NCBI GenBank assembly: GCA_902729315.2
Contig: LR746264.1
Coordinates: forward strand, 10,385,878 to 10,449,877
Direction: 5' to 3'
Origin: Spirodela intermedia
Taxonomy: Eukaryota > Streptophyta > Magnoliopsida > Alismatales > Araceae
Length of the DNA stretch: 64,000 nucleotides
A model generated the notes under the pieces. That model was not told where the DNA came from, searched no databases, and saw only the letters and a program-made list of their open reading frames with translations. The position numbers and the translations under genes were made by a program. Numbering within the stretch: position 1 is the first letter of the stretch; every line of letters starts with the position of its first letter. Below, in pieces: positions 1-13,500 of the stretch.

Positions 1-77
1 AAAATCATTGCTGAACATTATCAGGCAAACCTAAATAAGGGATCTCTAGACCTTCAAAAGAGTATTATGAAACACAC

Positions 78-440
78 CTTCAGGATCTCTAGATCTTTCT
101 TTACTTCGGGAGTGATAGTTGGAGCAGGCATGTCGAACCTGAAGAACATGATGAATGATTTCAGGCATTATAACATTTAACAAAATTACAAATATAGCTT
201 TGAAACATTCAGGTACCAGCTTTTTCCAGATGTATCTTTCACGCTCCTCTTTGTCAGCTTATTCAACTTTCTTGGGTCCCTGGGGGGGACGAACAATCCG
301 TCCACAAGTTCATTTCCACTTTTGAAAGCTGAAATCTGTGGCAGGTGTTTGGATGCTTCGAATGTTCTTTTAGTTTCAGAAGGTACCGTCTGAATCTTTG
401 GAGCCCACGAAAGTCCAACAACAGACTTGCTTTCTGTCAT
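78..440 (-). CDS. FCF2: FCF2-type pre-rRNA processing protein (partial, runs off left edge)
   Basis: Two coding exons on the minus strand are visible: 440 down to 217 and 138 down to 78. More exons must lie left of base 1. The first exon encodes a short variable N-terminus followed by LFVPPRDPRKLNKL and KDTSGKSW. The codon for that W is split by the intron, and the next exon continues FDMPAPTITPEVKKDLEILK. That run, SWFDMPAPTITPE, is the hallmark of the Fcf2 domain, which in yeast and animals works in the small-subunit processome on early pre-rRNA cleavage in the nucleolus. Donors are G|GT after 217 and AAG|GTGTGT after 78; the acceptor AG is at 139-140. The start is the ATG at 440, because an in-frame TGA lies upstream at 465-467. 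A clean acceptor at 476-477 suggests a leader intron. The family call is strong; the C-terminus is missing. Confidence 0.88.
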
Positions 441-804
441 TCTAGTCAAGCAAGAGAACCAAGATCAGCGAGTTCCTGTAAGAATATGAGTATTAGAAAA
501 TCAACATTATCATAATGCATGCCATCACACGTTCCAACTAAGGATTACGAAGTAGTCATAGTGGATGCTATGTGGGGACTAGCTATAGAAAGTAGGGGTA
601 CCTAATGACTGGAGATGAGAAGTCGGATGCCATTTTCATAGGTAAAATACACAATATATTTGGCAAACAATCGTCGATAGACCATCATCAACTATGCTGC
701 GAGGGTTGAAAATGGCATCACCATCTTCCCATATTCTTGTATCATACGGTGAGCATCTTCAAAAACCACGGCAGGTACAGCTATTTGCTGACTTTGAGTT
801 TGCC

Positions 805-807
<3 letters not shown>

Positions 808-842
<35 letters not shown>
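808..842. repeat. (CT)n microsatellite
   Basis: About 17 CT dinucleotides in a row. Confidence 0.95.
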
Positions 843-844
<2 letters not shown>

Positions 845-2274
845 TCTCTCTGAAAAGTACTAATTTCACCGTCGTTGATGAATTGGTCATCGTTTTGGAA
901 TCACCGAAAACAGTTCTTGCGCAGTTCTAGTGTAAGGGAATTGTGGGGAGTCGCGGTGGCCTCACAATCTTCAATGCGGAGGAGTCGGTACAAATACTAA
1001 CTGCTAGGATTTTGCCATTATTTCAAAAAAATTCGGTTGGCGGCAGGAAGATCTCACACTTCTTGGGATGACATTACCACATGATGTATTCACGAAATCA
1101 ACATAACGACTTATTTGATCTTACAGAAATTAAAAAAACTTCAATGCATCACATTTGATGAAATCGTTGTATTAATACCTAAAAAAATATTCGAAAAATA
1201 ATTTCACGAACTGCTGAGAGGATCCGAGAACAGAACAAATGAACTGTACCGATAAAAAAGAAAGCGTATAAATCAACAACTTAGTACGATGCAACTGCAC
1301 GTATTTAGTCAATGATTGGGTGAGGCCCGCCCACAGGCCTCCGCCTACCCGCACCCAGATCCGCCACCGCCGGAGGAGAAGCCACCGGAGCCTCCAACCC
1401 CACCATCGGCAGCCTATCGTTCCCTCCCACGGTGGACAACTACGTATCCACGCCGGAACCACTCACTACGAGCCCCGATGACCACGGGGAAAAGCTACGA
1501 GAGTTCCTAAGCTGGTGCAGAAACGAAGTGAGGATGGGGAGGAAGCGTACCTGCACCTCAGTCCGCCCGCCGCCGCACCGCCACCGCCGCCCAGCTCGTA
1601 GGCGATGGAGAAGATTGGGGACCGAGGCCCTTGCCCTCTGCCTAAATCGTCACGTGACCAACCCCCCCTTGCCGGAGCCCCCTAATCGGGCATGGTCGAC
1701 TTAACCCGATAAGGTAGGCCTCCAGCAGGAAGTGAGGGCTACCCACTACAGTTGATAGTCATGTCCGAGTTATTTTAATTATTGGTTACTAATATATAAA
1801 GGTTAACCAACCATTTAATGAATTTGTTGGGGTATTAAGATATTCCATTTATAGAAAGTTAAAGCGAGGCCAGGAAAATAAATAAGTAAATTTACAGGCT
1901 AGTCTAAAAATTTACAACAAATATTGTGGCCCAAATCCGAATCGGTCCACTAGACCGTGCAGCCGACGTGGCTGCCACGTGAGCATGTACTATTTGTGCT
2001 ATTTTCGAAATATTCTTTTTGCGTTATTTCTGTTCTCATTTTCTTGGAAAAACCGATTCTTCGAAATATTAAAAATCGGCCAAATTTAATAATACGTTAT
2101 AAATTAATGGCTCTAATTACTGGTTCCCGACACCGCCGTAGAGGGAAGATTACGCGGACTAAGCGTGAAGATTTCGGTGAGGACACGTCAAGGATCTTTC
2201 TCCCACCTTTTTCTCAGAGGCGTTGGACGGAGTTCTTCCTTCTTTCGCTGCAGAAAGGCTAGGAAATGGCGAAG

Positions 2275-2307
2275 CAATCCCGCCGGCAGCTTCTCGGCTG
2301 CTTCGAG
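2275..2307 (+). repeat. 33-nt exact direct repeat, copy 1
   Basis: The 33 bases starting CAATCCCGCCGGCAGC recur exactly at 2567-2599. Each copy contains the short hairpin GCAGC-TTCTCG-GCTGC. Both copies lie in the presumed leader or promoter of the HESO1-like gene. Confidence 0.9.
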
Positions 2308-2566
2308 TAAAGGAGGTGGGAGGGGGAGAGGACTCATGCACACTTCGAGCGGGTGAGACTCCACGACTACTTCGTGCCTTCTCCTCTCAAGTGGCCCACA
2401 GGAAGCTTTATAGGCTCCCCCTCTGGAATGGGGAGCGGTCCGCCTTCCGACCTGTTCCTGAACCGTCTCGGCTTCCCGATGCTTCAGCTTCTGGGCGACG
2501 GTTGAGGTGGGCGACGGCCAGCTCCGTCGCCTACGTGGCGTGGTTGAAGAGGCAAGAGCCTCATCA

Positions 2567-2599
2567 CAATCCCGCCGGCAGCTTCTCGGCTGCTTCGAG
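2567..2599 (+). repeat. 33-nt exact direct repeat, copy 2
   Basis: Exact second copy of the repeat at 2275-2307, 292 bases downstream. Confidence 0.9.
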
Positions 2600-3480
2600 G
2601 AGCTCGGTGCGGAGGCCAGATTCTGAGCGCAACGCCTCTGGACGCGTTGAACGATCGTCCGTCTTTCCCATGGGCGACCAGGGCTCTACCGGTTGACTCG
2701 CTGTCAGATAAGATTCCCACTCACAGTAGAGCTTCGAAGTGAAGCAAGCAAAGTCGTCGGGGCGCTGACGGCGGTGCTCATAAAGAACCCCCCGGCCGTG
2801 CTTCTCTTGGTAACATTCTCAACAGAGGAAGCAGGAGAGGCGTAATTTTTCTGGCCAATATTTTGTGTGCAGTACTCTGGTAGTTGTGATCCTTTGTCGT
2901 TCGCAATTGTCTAATTCGTTCGTAGGGCTTTTGAAGGTTTCCAGCGGGGTTTTGACGTGATCTTCCTGGGCCATTAGCCAAGGTGAATGCAACAGTGGTT
3001 TCGTGTGGTTTTTTTAGGATCGATGAAGCGACGTAGATTTTTCCTGCCATCAGTAAGCGTGTGATCCGTGATTGTTGATCATACTCGCTGTTTAGTCTGG
3101 CAGCACGGGGAGATGACTCAAGAACTCCGTTATATTTATTTCGATTGCTACGCAATGCTGATCGTTTTCCTGGCTATGAACCGATCAGTGTCAGGGAGAA
3201 TAACTGATAGTTTCTTTCAATTCCATCTCCACGATTGCTCGAGAATTTTTCTCCCGTTTCTCGTTTCTACTGCAATAATGATTTTTGCTCGCGTTTTTAC
3301 TCCCTTTCATCTTCAATCAATCCTGCAGTTTAACGTTGCATTTCCTCGAACTGGTTCCACTGAAGCTCGCCTTAATTTTCGCAGCTATAGTAAGAGTGTG
3401 GATTGGTTTCATGCCAATCACTGCATTGTTCAACTTTGATTTTAAATATTGTTCATTTCCTTCTGATCAGATAACCTATA

Positions 3481-6400
3481 ATGGCAATGGATTATGGTCA
3501 AACATCGAATGCTAATGAACCCTTGTATGGTTTGCTGGAGTCAACACTCGATGACATCCTTTCATTAATCAAACCTGCTGAAGAAGATCAAGTGAGAAGA
3601 TTGAATACAGTTAAGGATATCAGAACTGCTATCCAATCCGTATCAAGTTTACAAGGTACTTGCCATCTTTTTTAAATTTTTTGAACACTGACTGGTGTTG
3701 CCAGCGTCAGTTTTAACTGTATGATCTAGAATGCCCAGAGTCGAAGAAGGTCGCTTCTTAATGTCTGTGTCATTTTCACGAATTTATATTCATTCTTTCT
3801 CCTTTCCAGATGTCTGGCAGTTATATTGCTTACTTTTACATATCAAAATTTGAACTCTTGCGATCAGGTACAGCAGTCATCCCATTTGGATCTTACGTTT
3901 CCGACCTTTATACAAAATGGGGTGATTTGGATATTTCCATTCAATTATCGCACAATCCATCTTCTGTTGGCAAAAAGAAAAAACAGGATTTGTTACGTGA
4001 CATAATGAAAGCGCTGATAAAAAGAGGTATATATCCTTGTTCTTTTTCCTTGTGTGCATGTCTTCCTTACAAGTTTATCATTGCATTCCGTATTTTGATG
4101 CTAGATCTTTTCAGTGTCCTGTTTGACGGTCACATGGTTGTGTACTAGGGCAGCGTGAAGATTTTCTTTCCTTTCATCTCCATATGTGCAGTTAAAATTA
4201 ACTTCGGCATGTTTCTGAGTTTGCTGTATATTGATCAGTCCTCGTTGTATCAAGTGTTAGATTTTCAACTCCTACCCGGTGGTACTGTACCTTATTTGGT
4301 TCTTCTCCTTATAAGTTTTCATGCGGATTAGAATTTTCCTCTCTATGACACCTCTAGGATTTTCCTTCTATTCGTGCTAGCCTCGGAAATTTCTTGATCT
4401 TGGTCCAGATCTTTTATTTCGGATAAAGGTTGCTCTTGCTAGTTATGTTGTGAAGGTTTCCCAATCTTAGGGATGGGGAATGAACTGTTTTGATTTAATT
4501 GGAGCAGATCAAAGCGGCCGTATCCCATAATTTCGACCCATTTAACTTGGGCTTTTTTGTTTGGCATTGAACACTTCCAGGATAGCTGGGGTAATGTCTT
4601 ATCGGCTTATGAGCCTGATGTGAAATGTAACGCGTTTTAGATATGGCTCAACTTCACACACTGAAGCATTATAAAGAAAAAATGGTGAAATTCTCTTCAG
4701 TTTCTTATGGTTTTGTAGTCTTAAACTGAAGTTGTGCATGTTCTAAAACAGTGAGCCAAAATAACTACTTATTCTGCCACGATTTTGTGGGATTTAAATG
4801 TTTTGAATGCCACATTGATTGTCAAAGAGTGGCTTAATTCTACAGGCATGCTGTCTCTAGTCATGTCTTTTGGAGTTCTTGAAGACTGGGGTAATGACAT
4901 TGTCATGAACAGTGATGCAAATCCTGGGAGGATATGCAGAGGAAATACGCAAATCGTTTTCACATTATGGCTGACTGTTGTATACAAATGCCAGGGCCAA
5001 CAAATAAGGAAACTATCTGAAAATTTGGAACCCACTCCTAATTATACGTTTTTTTCCCACAGATATAACTATACAAGACTCGATCATGTTGCATGAAACT
5101 AAGAAATATCTGAACTTGCTGGGAGTAATGGGTTGCAAGTAACTTTATCCATCACAGATGGAGCAACTTGCACGTCTGGTCTTCATTTTCTAGCGCTGCC
5201 CTGCTCAGTCCATTATTTGAGCTTTTTCCTCTTATATAAGCTCTTGTATTCGTTCTTTTTCTAGCAAAAAAACGTGTCCACCTTAGAAGGAAACCCTTCA
5301 GCCATCTCTCTGAAGCTTCTTTTGATATTTATTGATTTATTATCCAGAGAGTTCTTTTTTTTCTTTTTACCTTCATGTTTTCGTTTATCAGGCTTGGGTC
5401 ATGTCAAGTACATTCCACAAGCAAGGGTTCCCCTTCTTGTCTTTAAAAGCAGGTTGAGGAACATCTCTTGTGATATCTCTATTGACAACCACGTGGGCGA
5501 GGTGAAGTCCAAGATTCTTCTTTCCATAGCAAAGATCGACGGACGTTTTCGTGACATGGTTCTGCTGGTAGGTTCTGATCGACCGATATTTCCACTCGCG
5601 CCGTCATCTGTTAAATATAGTAAGTCTCCCCTGGGTTTCCTTGTGCATGTAGATCAAAGAATGGGCCAAAGCACAAAACATCAACAACTCAAAAGTCGGG
5701 ACGCTGAACTCTTACTCTCTCTGTTTGTTGATCATATTCCACTTCCAGGTGAATTATTTTCTCAGCTTCTCCCCAAGGTTTCTTTTTTTTTTTGGGAATT
5801 GGGTAGATATCAATTCAAAATCTTTTCGCGGGCTTTGTCTGCTCTGCTTTTGGCCTGATTGTGCAGAATCAGAGGATCTTTCTACAACGTTCTTCTGACC
5901 TCTAATGCCTTTTGCAGACATGTAGTCCTGCAATTTTTCCTCCACTGAAGAACATCTACGGGGGGAATCTTCTTGAGGATTTTGCAGGTGCGCATGTTCA
6001 TCTTCCTCGCCCTATTCACTCATTTCGCATGAGATTAAATTTTCCCAGAAACATAATGGCAGAGATTTGAAGAGATTACAGAGCGAGTATTGACGGAGGT
6101 GCTTGCCGTGGTCTGTGTTGCAGAAAGGAGGTTCACCTCTGGGGGAGAAGTTGAAGATCTTTGCGTGGCCAACATAGCTAGCCTTGGACCCAAGCGTGGA
6201 GAAAATATGAGCACTCTTCGAGAGCTCCTCATTTCCTTCTTTTGGAAGGTAAGAAATCTCATAAAGTATATAATCTTATAGCCTGAGAAATATGCCTGAA
6301 ATGGGTTTCTAGGTACTACAATGAAATCAGATTATTTCTTTTACAAAAAGCGGGGAGGGAAAGCTTATTTGTGTTGGAATCATCGCAATCGAGACTTGTT

Positions 6401-7222
6401 GACCGCAGGCTTAGCAGAAAAGGCGTCTATTTCTGAGTTTATCTGTGACCTCCCGTCTCCCATTCATGACCACACCCGTGAAAAGTCAACGAAAAAAAAA
6501 AAAGAATGGCAGAAGACAAGTGTTATGAATAACGTTTGATAACACTTCATTAGTAGAAGTCGCAATATTTAATCTTAAAATGGCAAAATTTGGCCCTTTG
6601 ACTTGTGGATCCATCTTTTTTTAGTTTCTAGTCAGCTATCCGATTTAATGTTGGCTCCCTGGGTGGGTTTGACCTGCCACAATCCGTCCATCCTCTTTGC
6701 AGTTTTCTAAATTGAAGGAGCTGGCCGAGGATTACGCCATCTGCCCATACAGCGGACGGTGCGAACCCATCGAGAATAAACCGCAGTGGAGAGTAAAACC
6801 CTACAAGTTGATTGTGAGTGCCTCCCCCCGCTCTTCCTCTCTGCAGGCCGCAGCCGCCATTGAGACGGGCCCTCGACCGCCAGCCTGTTGACCATCTGCG
6901 CGCTTTCTCTTCTCTCCATTTCCAGGTGGAGGATCCCTTCGAGGTGCCCGACAACGCGGCGAGGGCCGTCAGCGTCCCCGGGCTGGCCTTCATCTCCAGG
7001 GCCTTCGCGGATACTTTCAGGAAGCTCTCTTCCACCGAGGTGCTGTCAGACAAGCGCGCCCTCCTCGGATCCTTCCTCAGACCTCACGCGCTAGTCCATG
7101 CCGGAGTTCCCCCCCTGGAGAATCGAGCAGCAGAAGCCAGCCGCGGAGGCCGCCGGCCGGCCGCATGGTTCCCTTCCTCGCGCCAGAGCGCCGCTCCTGG
7201 GGGAGCCCAGCGAGGCCGGTGA
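3481..7222 (+). CDS. HESO1: HESO1-like RNA uridylyltransferase (nucleotidyltransferase)
   Basis: Eight coding exons: 3481-3655, 3868-4026, 5392-5567, 5653-5748, 5918-5987, 6124-6248, 6703-6813, 6926-7222. They join in phase to 402 residues. The nucleotidyltransferase core is intact: PFGSY near residue 64, WGDLDISI with catalytic D78 and D80, and the third aspartate D139 in ISCDISIDN. KEWAKAQNINNSKVGTLNSYSL and HFQTCSPAIFPPL follow, then VEDPFEVPDNAARAVS of the PAP-associated domain. These match Arabidopsis HESO1, which uridylates unmethylated small RNAs and 5' cleavage fragments to mark them for decay. HESO1 is about 510 residues with a Gln-rich tail; here the tail is short and Arg/Ala-rich. 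The exon 6 acceptor (6122-6123) was chosen because it aligns without gaps; an acceptor 51 bases upstream would also keep frame. A non-HESO1 paralogue of the same nucleotidyltransferase family remains possible. Confidence 0.87.
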
Positions 7223-7575
7223 CTGGCGGGGAACTAGCTACCAACCCTGGCATCTAGGGTTCTTGCGCTTCTCCCTCCCCGCTTCCCGGGGAAGATGGAC
7301 GATGGCTCCCTTGGGACCCATCATATCGTAGTGTGTTCATCAGGAGTCTTTCATATACGTAATAATATCATCATCTACAGCCTTTCGACACTCTTCAGAG
7401 CACGCAAAAACGCAGGGCCGGTGCCTGTTTATTGCCAGACCGATCCCCCACGTCTGAAAACAATAGATGAAGCCGATCAACCAGCAGCTTCACTTCTTGG
7501 ACGACCCGCTTGCCGGTTGAAGGGTCGCCACGGATCCCTTCCGCCGCCGCCGGTGCCTTGAGCTGCAAGCCGGGT
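7223..7575. other. Convergent 3' ends
   Basis: This space of 353 bases between two converging genes should hold both 3' untranslated regions. I see nothing else in it. Confidence 0.6.
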
Positions 7576-10500
7576 TCATCGGCGGCGCAGGGGCTTCTCG
7601 CACCTCATCTGGCGCCGGCTGGAGTAGGGGCCCTCCTCGGTGTCCCCGAGGGCGGTCCTCCACCCCATGGCCTCGGCGATCTCCTGGACCTGCCTGACGA
7701 CGGCGGCGGCGTCGCGGATGTACACATGCCCGCCGGGCCTCAGGATGCGATCCATCTCGAGCAGGATCCCAGTGATGTTGCACCTGAACGGCGGAGACAG
7801 ATGATCGATTAATGGAGATCATCTATTAATGAAGAACCCGACCACTCCTCCAACTAACGCTTATGATGATATTCAAAATCCGCTGGTAAATGCTGATTTT
7901 TTTTAAAAAAATGTTAACATAAATTTGTGAATAAAGTTTACATTTTAGTGATGTAAAGAAATAAGAAAATAAAGGAAATATCATGACAATAAGAATAGAA
8001 AACTGCAGAAGACCATGGTAGTTGGCGAAATCTTGATGTTATTCATCTGGATCATTGTGCAGTTAGGAAGAACCATAAAATCTAGAGAAAAAACTGAAGA
8101 CCTGCATCTGCAAACCAAGAGCGCAGGTATTTCATGTAATGCATAAGCTGTTTCTGAAGAGTAGAAATGGTGATTGTTGAGGATAATTATGGTTCGGTGA
8201 CCAATGTATGGTACTTGTAAACATGGGTATGAGACGAAATCAAAGATAGATGGCTACAAAGTTGGTTTGATTGAAGCTGGAAAATCTATTTATTACAGTT
8301 CAAAGGAAGGAGACAGGGTGGAGTCCATCACATCCCTTGGACAAGTGATGGGCAATGTTTGACCATCACATTCTTGCCTGATGCACCAGGACTCTGACAC
8401 CACAGTCCAATGATTGGTGAATATTTATGCTATACTTTATGAATAGGCGACAAATTATTCTCCTATAAGCTATAAGATGGCATACTGGTTACTTACATAC
8501 AAATCGAAGATTATCTTTCAATACCATGGGAGATAATTTGGAGGAAAGATGGATAATCCCACATGTATAAGAAATTTGGAAATGACAGATTGCTATGTTC
8601 TCTCCTGGAGATCATGTACGTGGTGCAGTATAATCAATAGAGGAATTACAACGCTGATTCCTTCATCACTATTTTTCGCATTATAAAAAACAAACAAATC
8701 TAGAGAGATCTCTTGGGGAGGGAGAATATTTACCTCTTCTGTTCCCTGGAGAAGAGACCAGATGCCTGCAGGAGGTCATAACTTCGTGGGTATGTGTCAA
8801 ATGGTTCGCACCTGTTGAGCAATATTTTAAATGTCTCAGAGAAAAGATGCAAATATAGACGCCAATATATAGTCCGAGACCAAGATAGGCCAGTTTTTTT
8901 TTTTCTTTTGAAAATTAACATTCAATAGTCAACAATGTTGGGCATGGTCTAATTGAACGTATTCTGCCACATGACTATGTATAGTTTAATCATACGAGTC
9001 TCTACTCTTGATCGTCATATATTATTTTTAAATCTATTTAAATAATCTTCATTTACCACCTTCTGAAGTCCCAAAGAACATAGAATTTAATATCAGCCCA
9101 TGACCAATTGTAGATCAAGTAAAAATGGCATCCCTGTTCCGCAAACTATTAGGTAACATATTAGTGAGAGAGAGAACAATCAGCCAGCCATAGGAACACG
9201 AAGATAACCCTTAGCCATACACCCTTGGAAGAAAGATTCTACATAAAAAGGAAACCCTCGTGCTGAGAGGGGGGAAAAAAATATGCCAGAGGTGAATGAC
9301 GACATACCAATCATGAGCAGCTCCAATAAGTCCACGGTCATATATCACAGGCAGAGTGTTGGGTCCACTGGTAGGAACAACATTCATCACCCACGCATCG
9401 ATCTGTAGGTCAATCATTGCTGCTGCAAACCTGTCGTTTTTATGATAAACCCATTCAGAACACAGGTAGAGATGAAATCTGCAGAGAACAGTAGACAGCA
9501 ACCAACGGAATGAATGCCATTTGATTCATCAAGAAATGATCGATAGAAATGGCTCGTCTCCAGATTTCTTGCTTGGCATCAAGCTCAAACAAGTCTTCCT
9601 ACAAAAAATGGGATATATGTGTGTATATTATCCAGAAAAGTGGCCATCGTACTCCTTGCAACATCTTGGAAAGACTGGAATAAGATACAAAGTAGGACAG
9701 GCCCGGTCAGGAACATAGGCATCTGGCATGTCAAAAGGATGTAAGATGCCTTTAAAACATGGATTACTGAGCAGAACTAGCCATGGGGGACCCCATAATT
9801 TTCACACGTTAAGAAGAGAAACACATGTTCTCTGCAGTCTATATCAATGAAATAACCTTGGAGACCAGTTATAACATCAAGGCACGTCCAGATGGTGCGC
9901 TTCACGGATACACCTTTTAAAGAGAAAGAGATGTTCGTGTTAGATCAAGACACGTACACAAACTTTCTCCAGTCTGCTATTTCATATCACACGAGTATGT
10001 GATCTGCAACAAGACTTGTTCAAAATAATTGTAAAATAAATTTAGCGTGGGTTAATTATTGTGACTACGTTAAAACCAAGACATGAATTCAAAGAAACTT
10101 ATCGAAAAAGTGAGGAAATAGTTTGATATGTAAATAACCATCATTTTCTTGTAAACAACCTTCCCCTTTAATATGCTTAGTTATGAACAAAGAAGCGAGA
10201 ACAAGTCTGTCCAAACAGGAATTCGAAATGAAATCTAATGATGTCTGTCCAGGTAACATTTGTAAAAGAACGAAAATAAAACCGATCCATACCCTCCAAA
10301 TCCAGCTCTCATGTCCATGACATTTCGAAGTTGGAGCTTTTTCCAGTGGAAGGCACGGACATAGCCTTCAATGATACTAGTCCAATATCTCGCCTCTGCC
10401 ATAAAAATCTCATCTTTAGCCATGTAGGCATCCATTTCCACACCCTCTAGCCTATCTGGTGGGTGATGCAGGCGAGCTGGCCATGCCGTTATATTTGCCC

Positions 10501-13500
10501 CATATTTATTCTCTGGGATACGGCTGATGCATGGTTTCAGATTGGCATACCTACAAAAGAGGACAAAGGGATATCACCTTCTAGAACTATTTACAAGGAG
10601 ATAAATTGTAACATATATGAATCAATGCAGATCAATAATCTACCACATACCCAAAAATCATAAGACAGAGCATTAAAGACTTGAAAATTAATATAAACAT
10701 TAATATCTACTGTAAAATGGCTCGTTAAATGTGACCAATTGGGACAGTAGAAAACGACTTAAACAGCTTTCAACCGTCCATAATGCAACAGAAAAAGGTA
10801 TCAGATAATACCAAACTTTGTCCGGATTTTCGTCAGCATCGCATAGTGGAGGTTGAGTCTCAGGTTCACGACTGAGATAGCAACTGTTGTTAAAAGGCTT
10901 CTGCCAAATAGCAATATAACCTTCCTTCTTCACAAGTTCCCAGCACATTCGTTTAGTAAGACCCTCCATGTCTGTATGTAGTGCTATCAGACTTTAGGAG
11001 ACAGCAGAACAAAAGAAGCACATCCTCAAATGTCACAGAGATGAAAACATTACGGTTCGACCATAAGGAGCTTGAATATGAAAAACGGAGCAGGAGCGAC
11101 TGCGAATAATCTTAATTGACGACCAGAAACCTAGACATGAAATGATACCAATGGTCTGGGACTGTGTTCCTTTAGTGGATTATTGTCATCTAATCCCAGT
11201 GCAGCTCAGCAATTGTTTTTTGAGCAATGGAAAAAATAAGAAATGAGGGTATCAGGCGGCAATGATACAGCCCAAGGAGAAAGATGGCAATGTGATCTTC
11301 TGGGTTTAGCAAGCAGACACAGTCAAAGAGCACATTTATTTTTCACGTGTATAGGTTTAAGAGCGATTTAAATAACTCATCAAATCAGAGGATGTCACTT
11401 TGAGTGGGAACGAGCAGAGTCTAATTAGATTACGTGATCATGACAAGAAGGGTTCCTTTTCTCCAAAGCAATCTCAAGGATATTACTTTGCAACAAGAGC
11501 TCTGGAACACTGCGGGTGATAATTATTGACACTTGCTCATCATACAAATTTGAAGCATCAGGTTTTGTCATCTATCTATTTTTATCGCAAGCTTTGTTAT
11601 CATGAGATTTTTGCCCATTTGATTTTTATCACATTCGTTGTATTAATTTTTTTTTTTACTTGATAAAGGGTCTTTGACCAACCAGCATCTAATCGGACTT
11701 GGGCATTGTCCAATGGAAATCCCTTCAAGAAGGTCGGAGGTTAGGCTAAAGATCCACCAAATCCTTTTTCATACTCCGAGATTTTATGTTCAAGACTCTA
11801 AGCTGACTCAGGCTGACTTAGGGTTTCAGAGAGTGATGATGACAAGAGAATTAATATCAGGATACGTGAAAAACATGCAACAAAGTAGTGACGGCATTAT
11901 TTCTCTTTATTGAGTTGGACGTATAACACCATAAACTACTGGAAAAAAACTCCTTTGAAATAGAAATTACCTCTCCACGCCTCTTGTTGAGACTCTTCAT
12001 GTTTGTAAACAGGCTGTGCCGCCCAAACAAAGTACCTTCCAGCCCTAAGCAATCTGTTTACCTCGAGTAGCAATATTCCATCTTCAAGATTAGTAGACAA
12101 AGAAATCCAGTGAGCAGCGGGGACAAACTCACCAACAGATCAAAAGATAGAACATCATACAAGCTAGACTCATAGTCATATAATGAAAATGAAAATATGT
12201 ACGCCATCAGATTTCTATAATCATTCTTTATTTACATCTTAAAAACTTAAACACGAGTTCTTACTCTCATCTAAATATTCGTACCGGAAGCCTCACGATA
12301 CCCAAAATGCACTAAGTTACAAATATCTTTAATTGTATACGAGTGTACATATGTTCTAAGCTACACTGAGCTATACTCTTCAAGACATCACCTAGGCAAC
12401 CATGTGCAGTAGGAGGAAAAGCGGTTTGGACAAATGGGAAATGGATATTTCAGAATTTTAATTTGCCCAGAAACAAGATTACTACATCGATAGGAAAAAC
12501 GGCATCAGTGCTGAGCATTTAGCATGACACAAATATATGCACACATACATATATTTATACATACACGGAGAAGGAAAAAATGATAATATTGAGCATGGAG
12601 GCGTCAACAACTGTCTTCGACCATGAATTCACTGTCAAGTCGCTAGGCAAAGGATATAAAAAAGTTCCATGTCGATTCAGATATTTATAAAGAACACAGA
12701 AGAAATAAATGATAAAATCACTGACAGTATCTAGTTTAGAAAAACATAATTTTGTTGAAACACTGCTGTTGGCTACAATCCAGAGAAAACCAATTATGAA
12801 TTGGTGAAAAGAAAAGCGTGTTTTATATCAAATCATGACAAAAACTGAAGTCGTTTGGCAAAGAACACCACAGATGCGTGTAATATATATATTTACGGGC
12901 ATTTATCAATGGACTTCAAAAGATAGACGTCAAACCAACAGCAAGACATCTGGCCACAGTTATAAAATTCATCAAAACATACCATCACGCGTCCAATTTA
13001 TCCGACATCTTGAACAATGTATCAAATCAAATGCCTGACTTGGGTACAGCAAACGATGAGTTGCAACTGCTGCCACCATTGCAGGAACTCCACGCTCAAG
13101 AGCAAACTGAATTTGATTTTCGTGCACATCTTTTGGGGCAATAGACATAGTAATCACATTCCGTAAAAACAAGTAAGCACCGAAGCTAGCTACCCCACAT
13201 CCAACATCCAGGACAACCCTCGTATGTTGACCAAATGAAATGTCTGGCACCATCTGTAGAATCAAGAAAAGATGAGACATAATAAAATGGATTGTGAACT
13301 AAAGAAGAAAACTGAAAGTATACGGACCTCTTCTATTTGATCCAAGTACTTGTCTGCCCCGTGAATAAACTGTGTTCCACCTCCTGGGAATTTAAACTTA
13401 TCGTTGTCCCTATAAATCCAATTCTGTCCACCCTTATCTTCAACAAGACGTGTATGCGGTACATTACTAAACCATACCTATCAAAACACTATAAATCAAT

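Larger units (their letters stand above)
441..3480. other. Divergent intergenic region with leader exons
   Basis: This space separates the FCF2-like gene (minus) from the HESO1-like gene (plus). I see no protein gene in it. A (CT)n run lies at 808-842. A GC-rich patch at about 1320-1700 contains CAG|GTACGC on the minus strand near 1549, which could be the donor of an FCF2 leader exon joined to the acceptor at 476-477. The segment 1705-2100 is AT-rich. A second GC-rich patch at 2110-2790 is probably the transcribed leader of the plus-strand gene, whose last leader intron seems to end at the acceptor TGATCAG (3464-3470), ten bases before the ATG. The leader assignments are inference from composition and splice signals. 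Confidence 0.45.

Noticed and set aside
2223-2696. 157-codon plus-strand frame
   Set aside because: It contains both copies of the 33-base repeat, matches no family and lies in a presumed leader; possible but unsupported as a gene.
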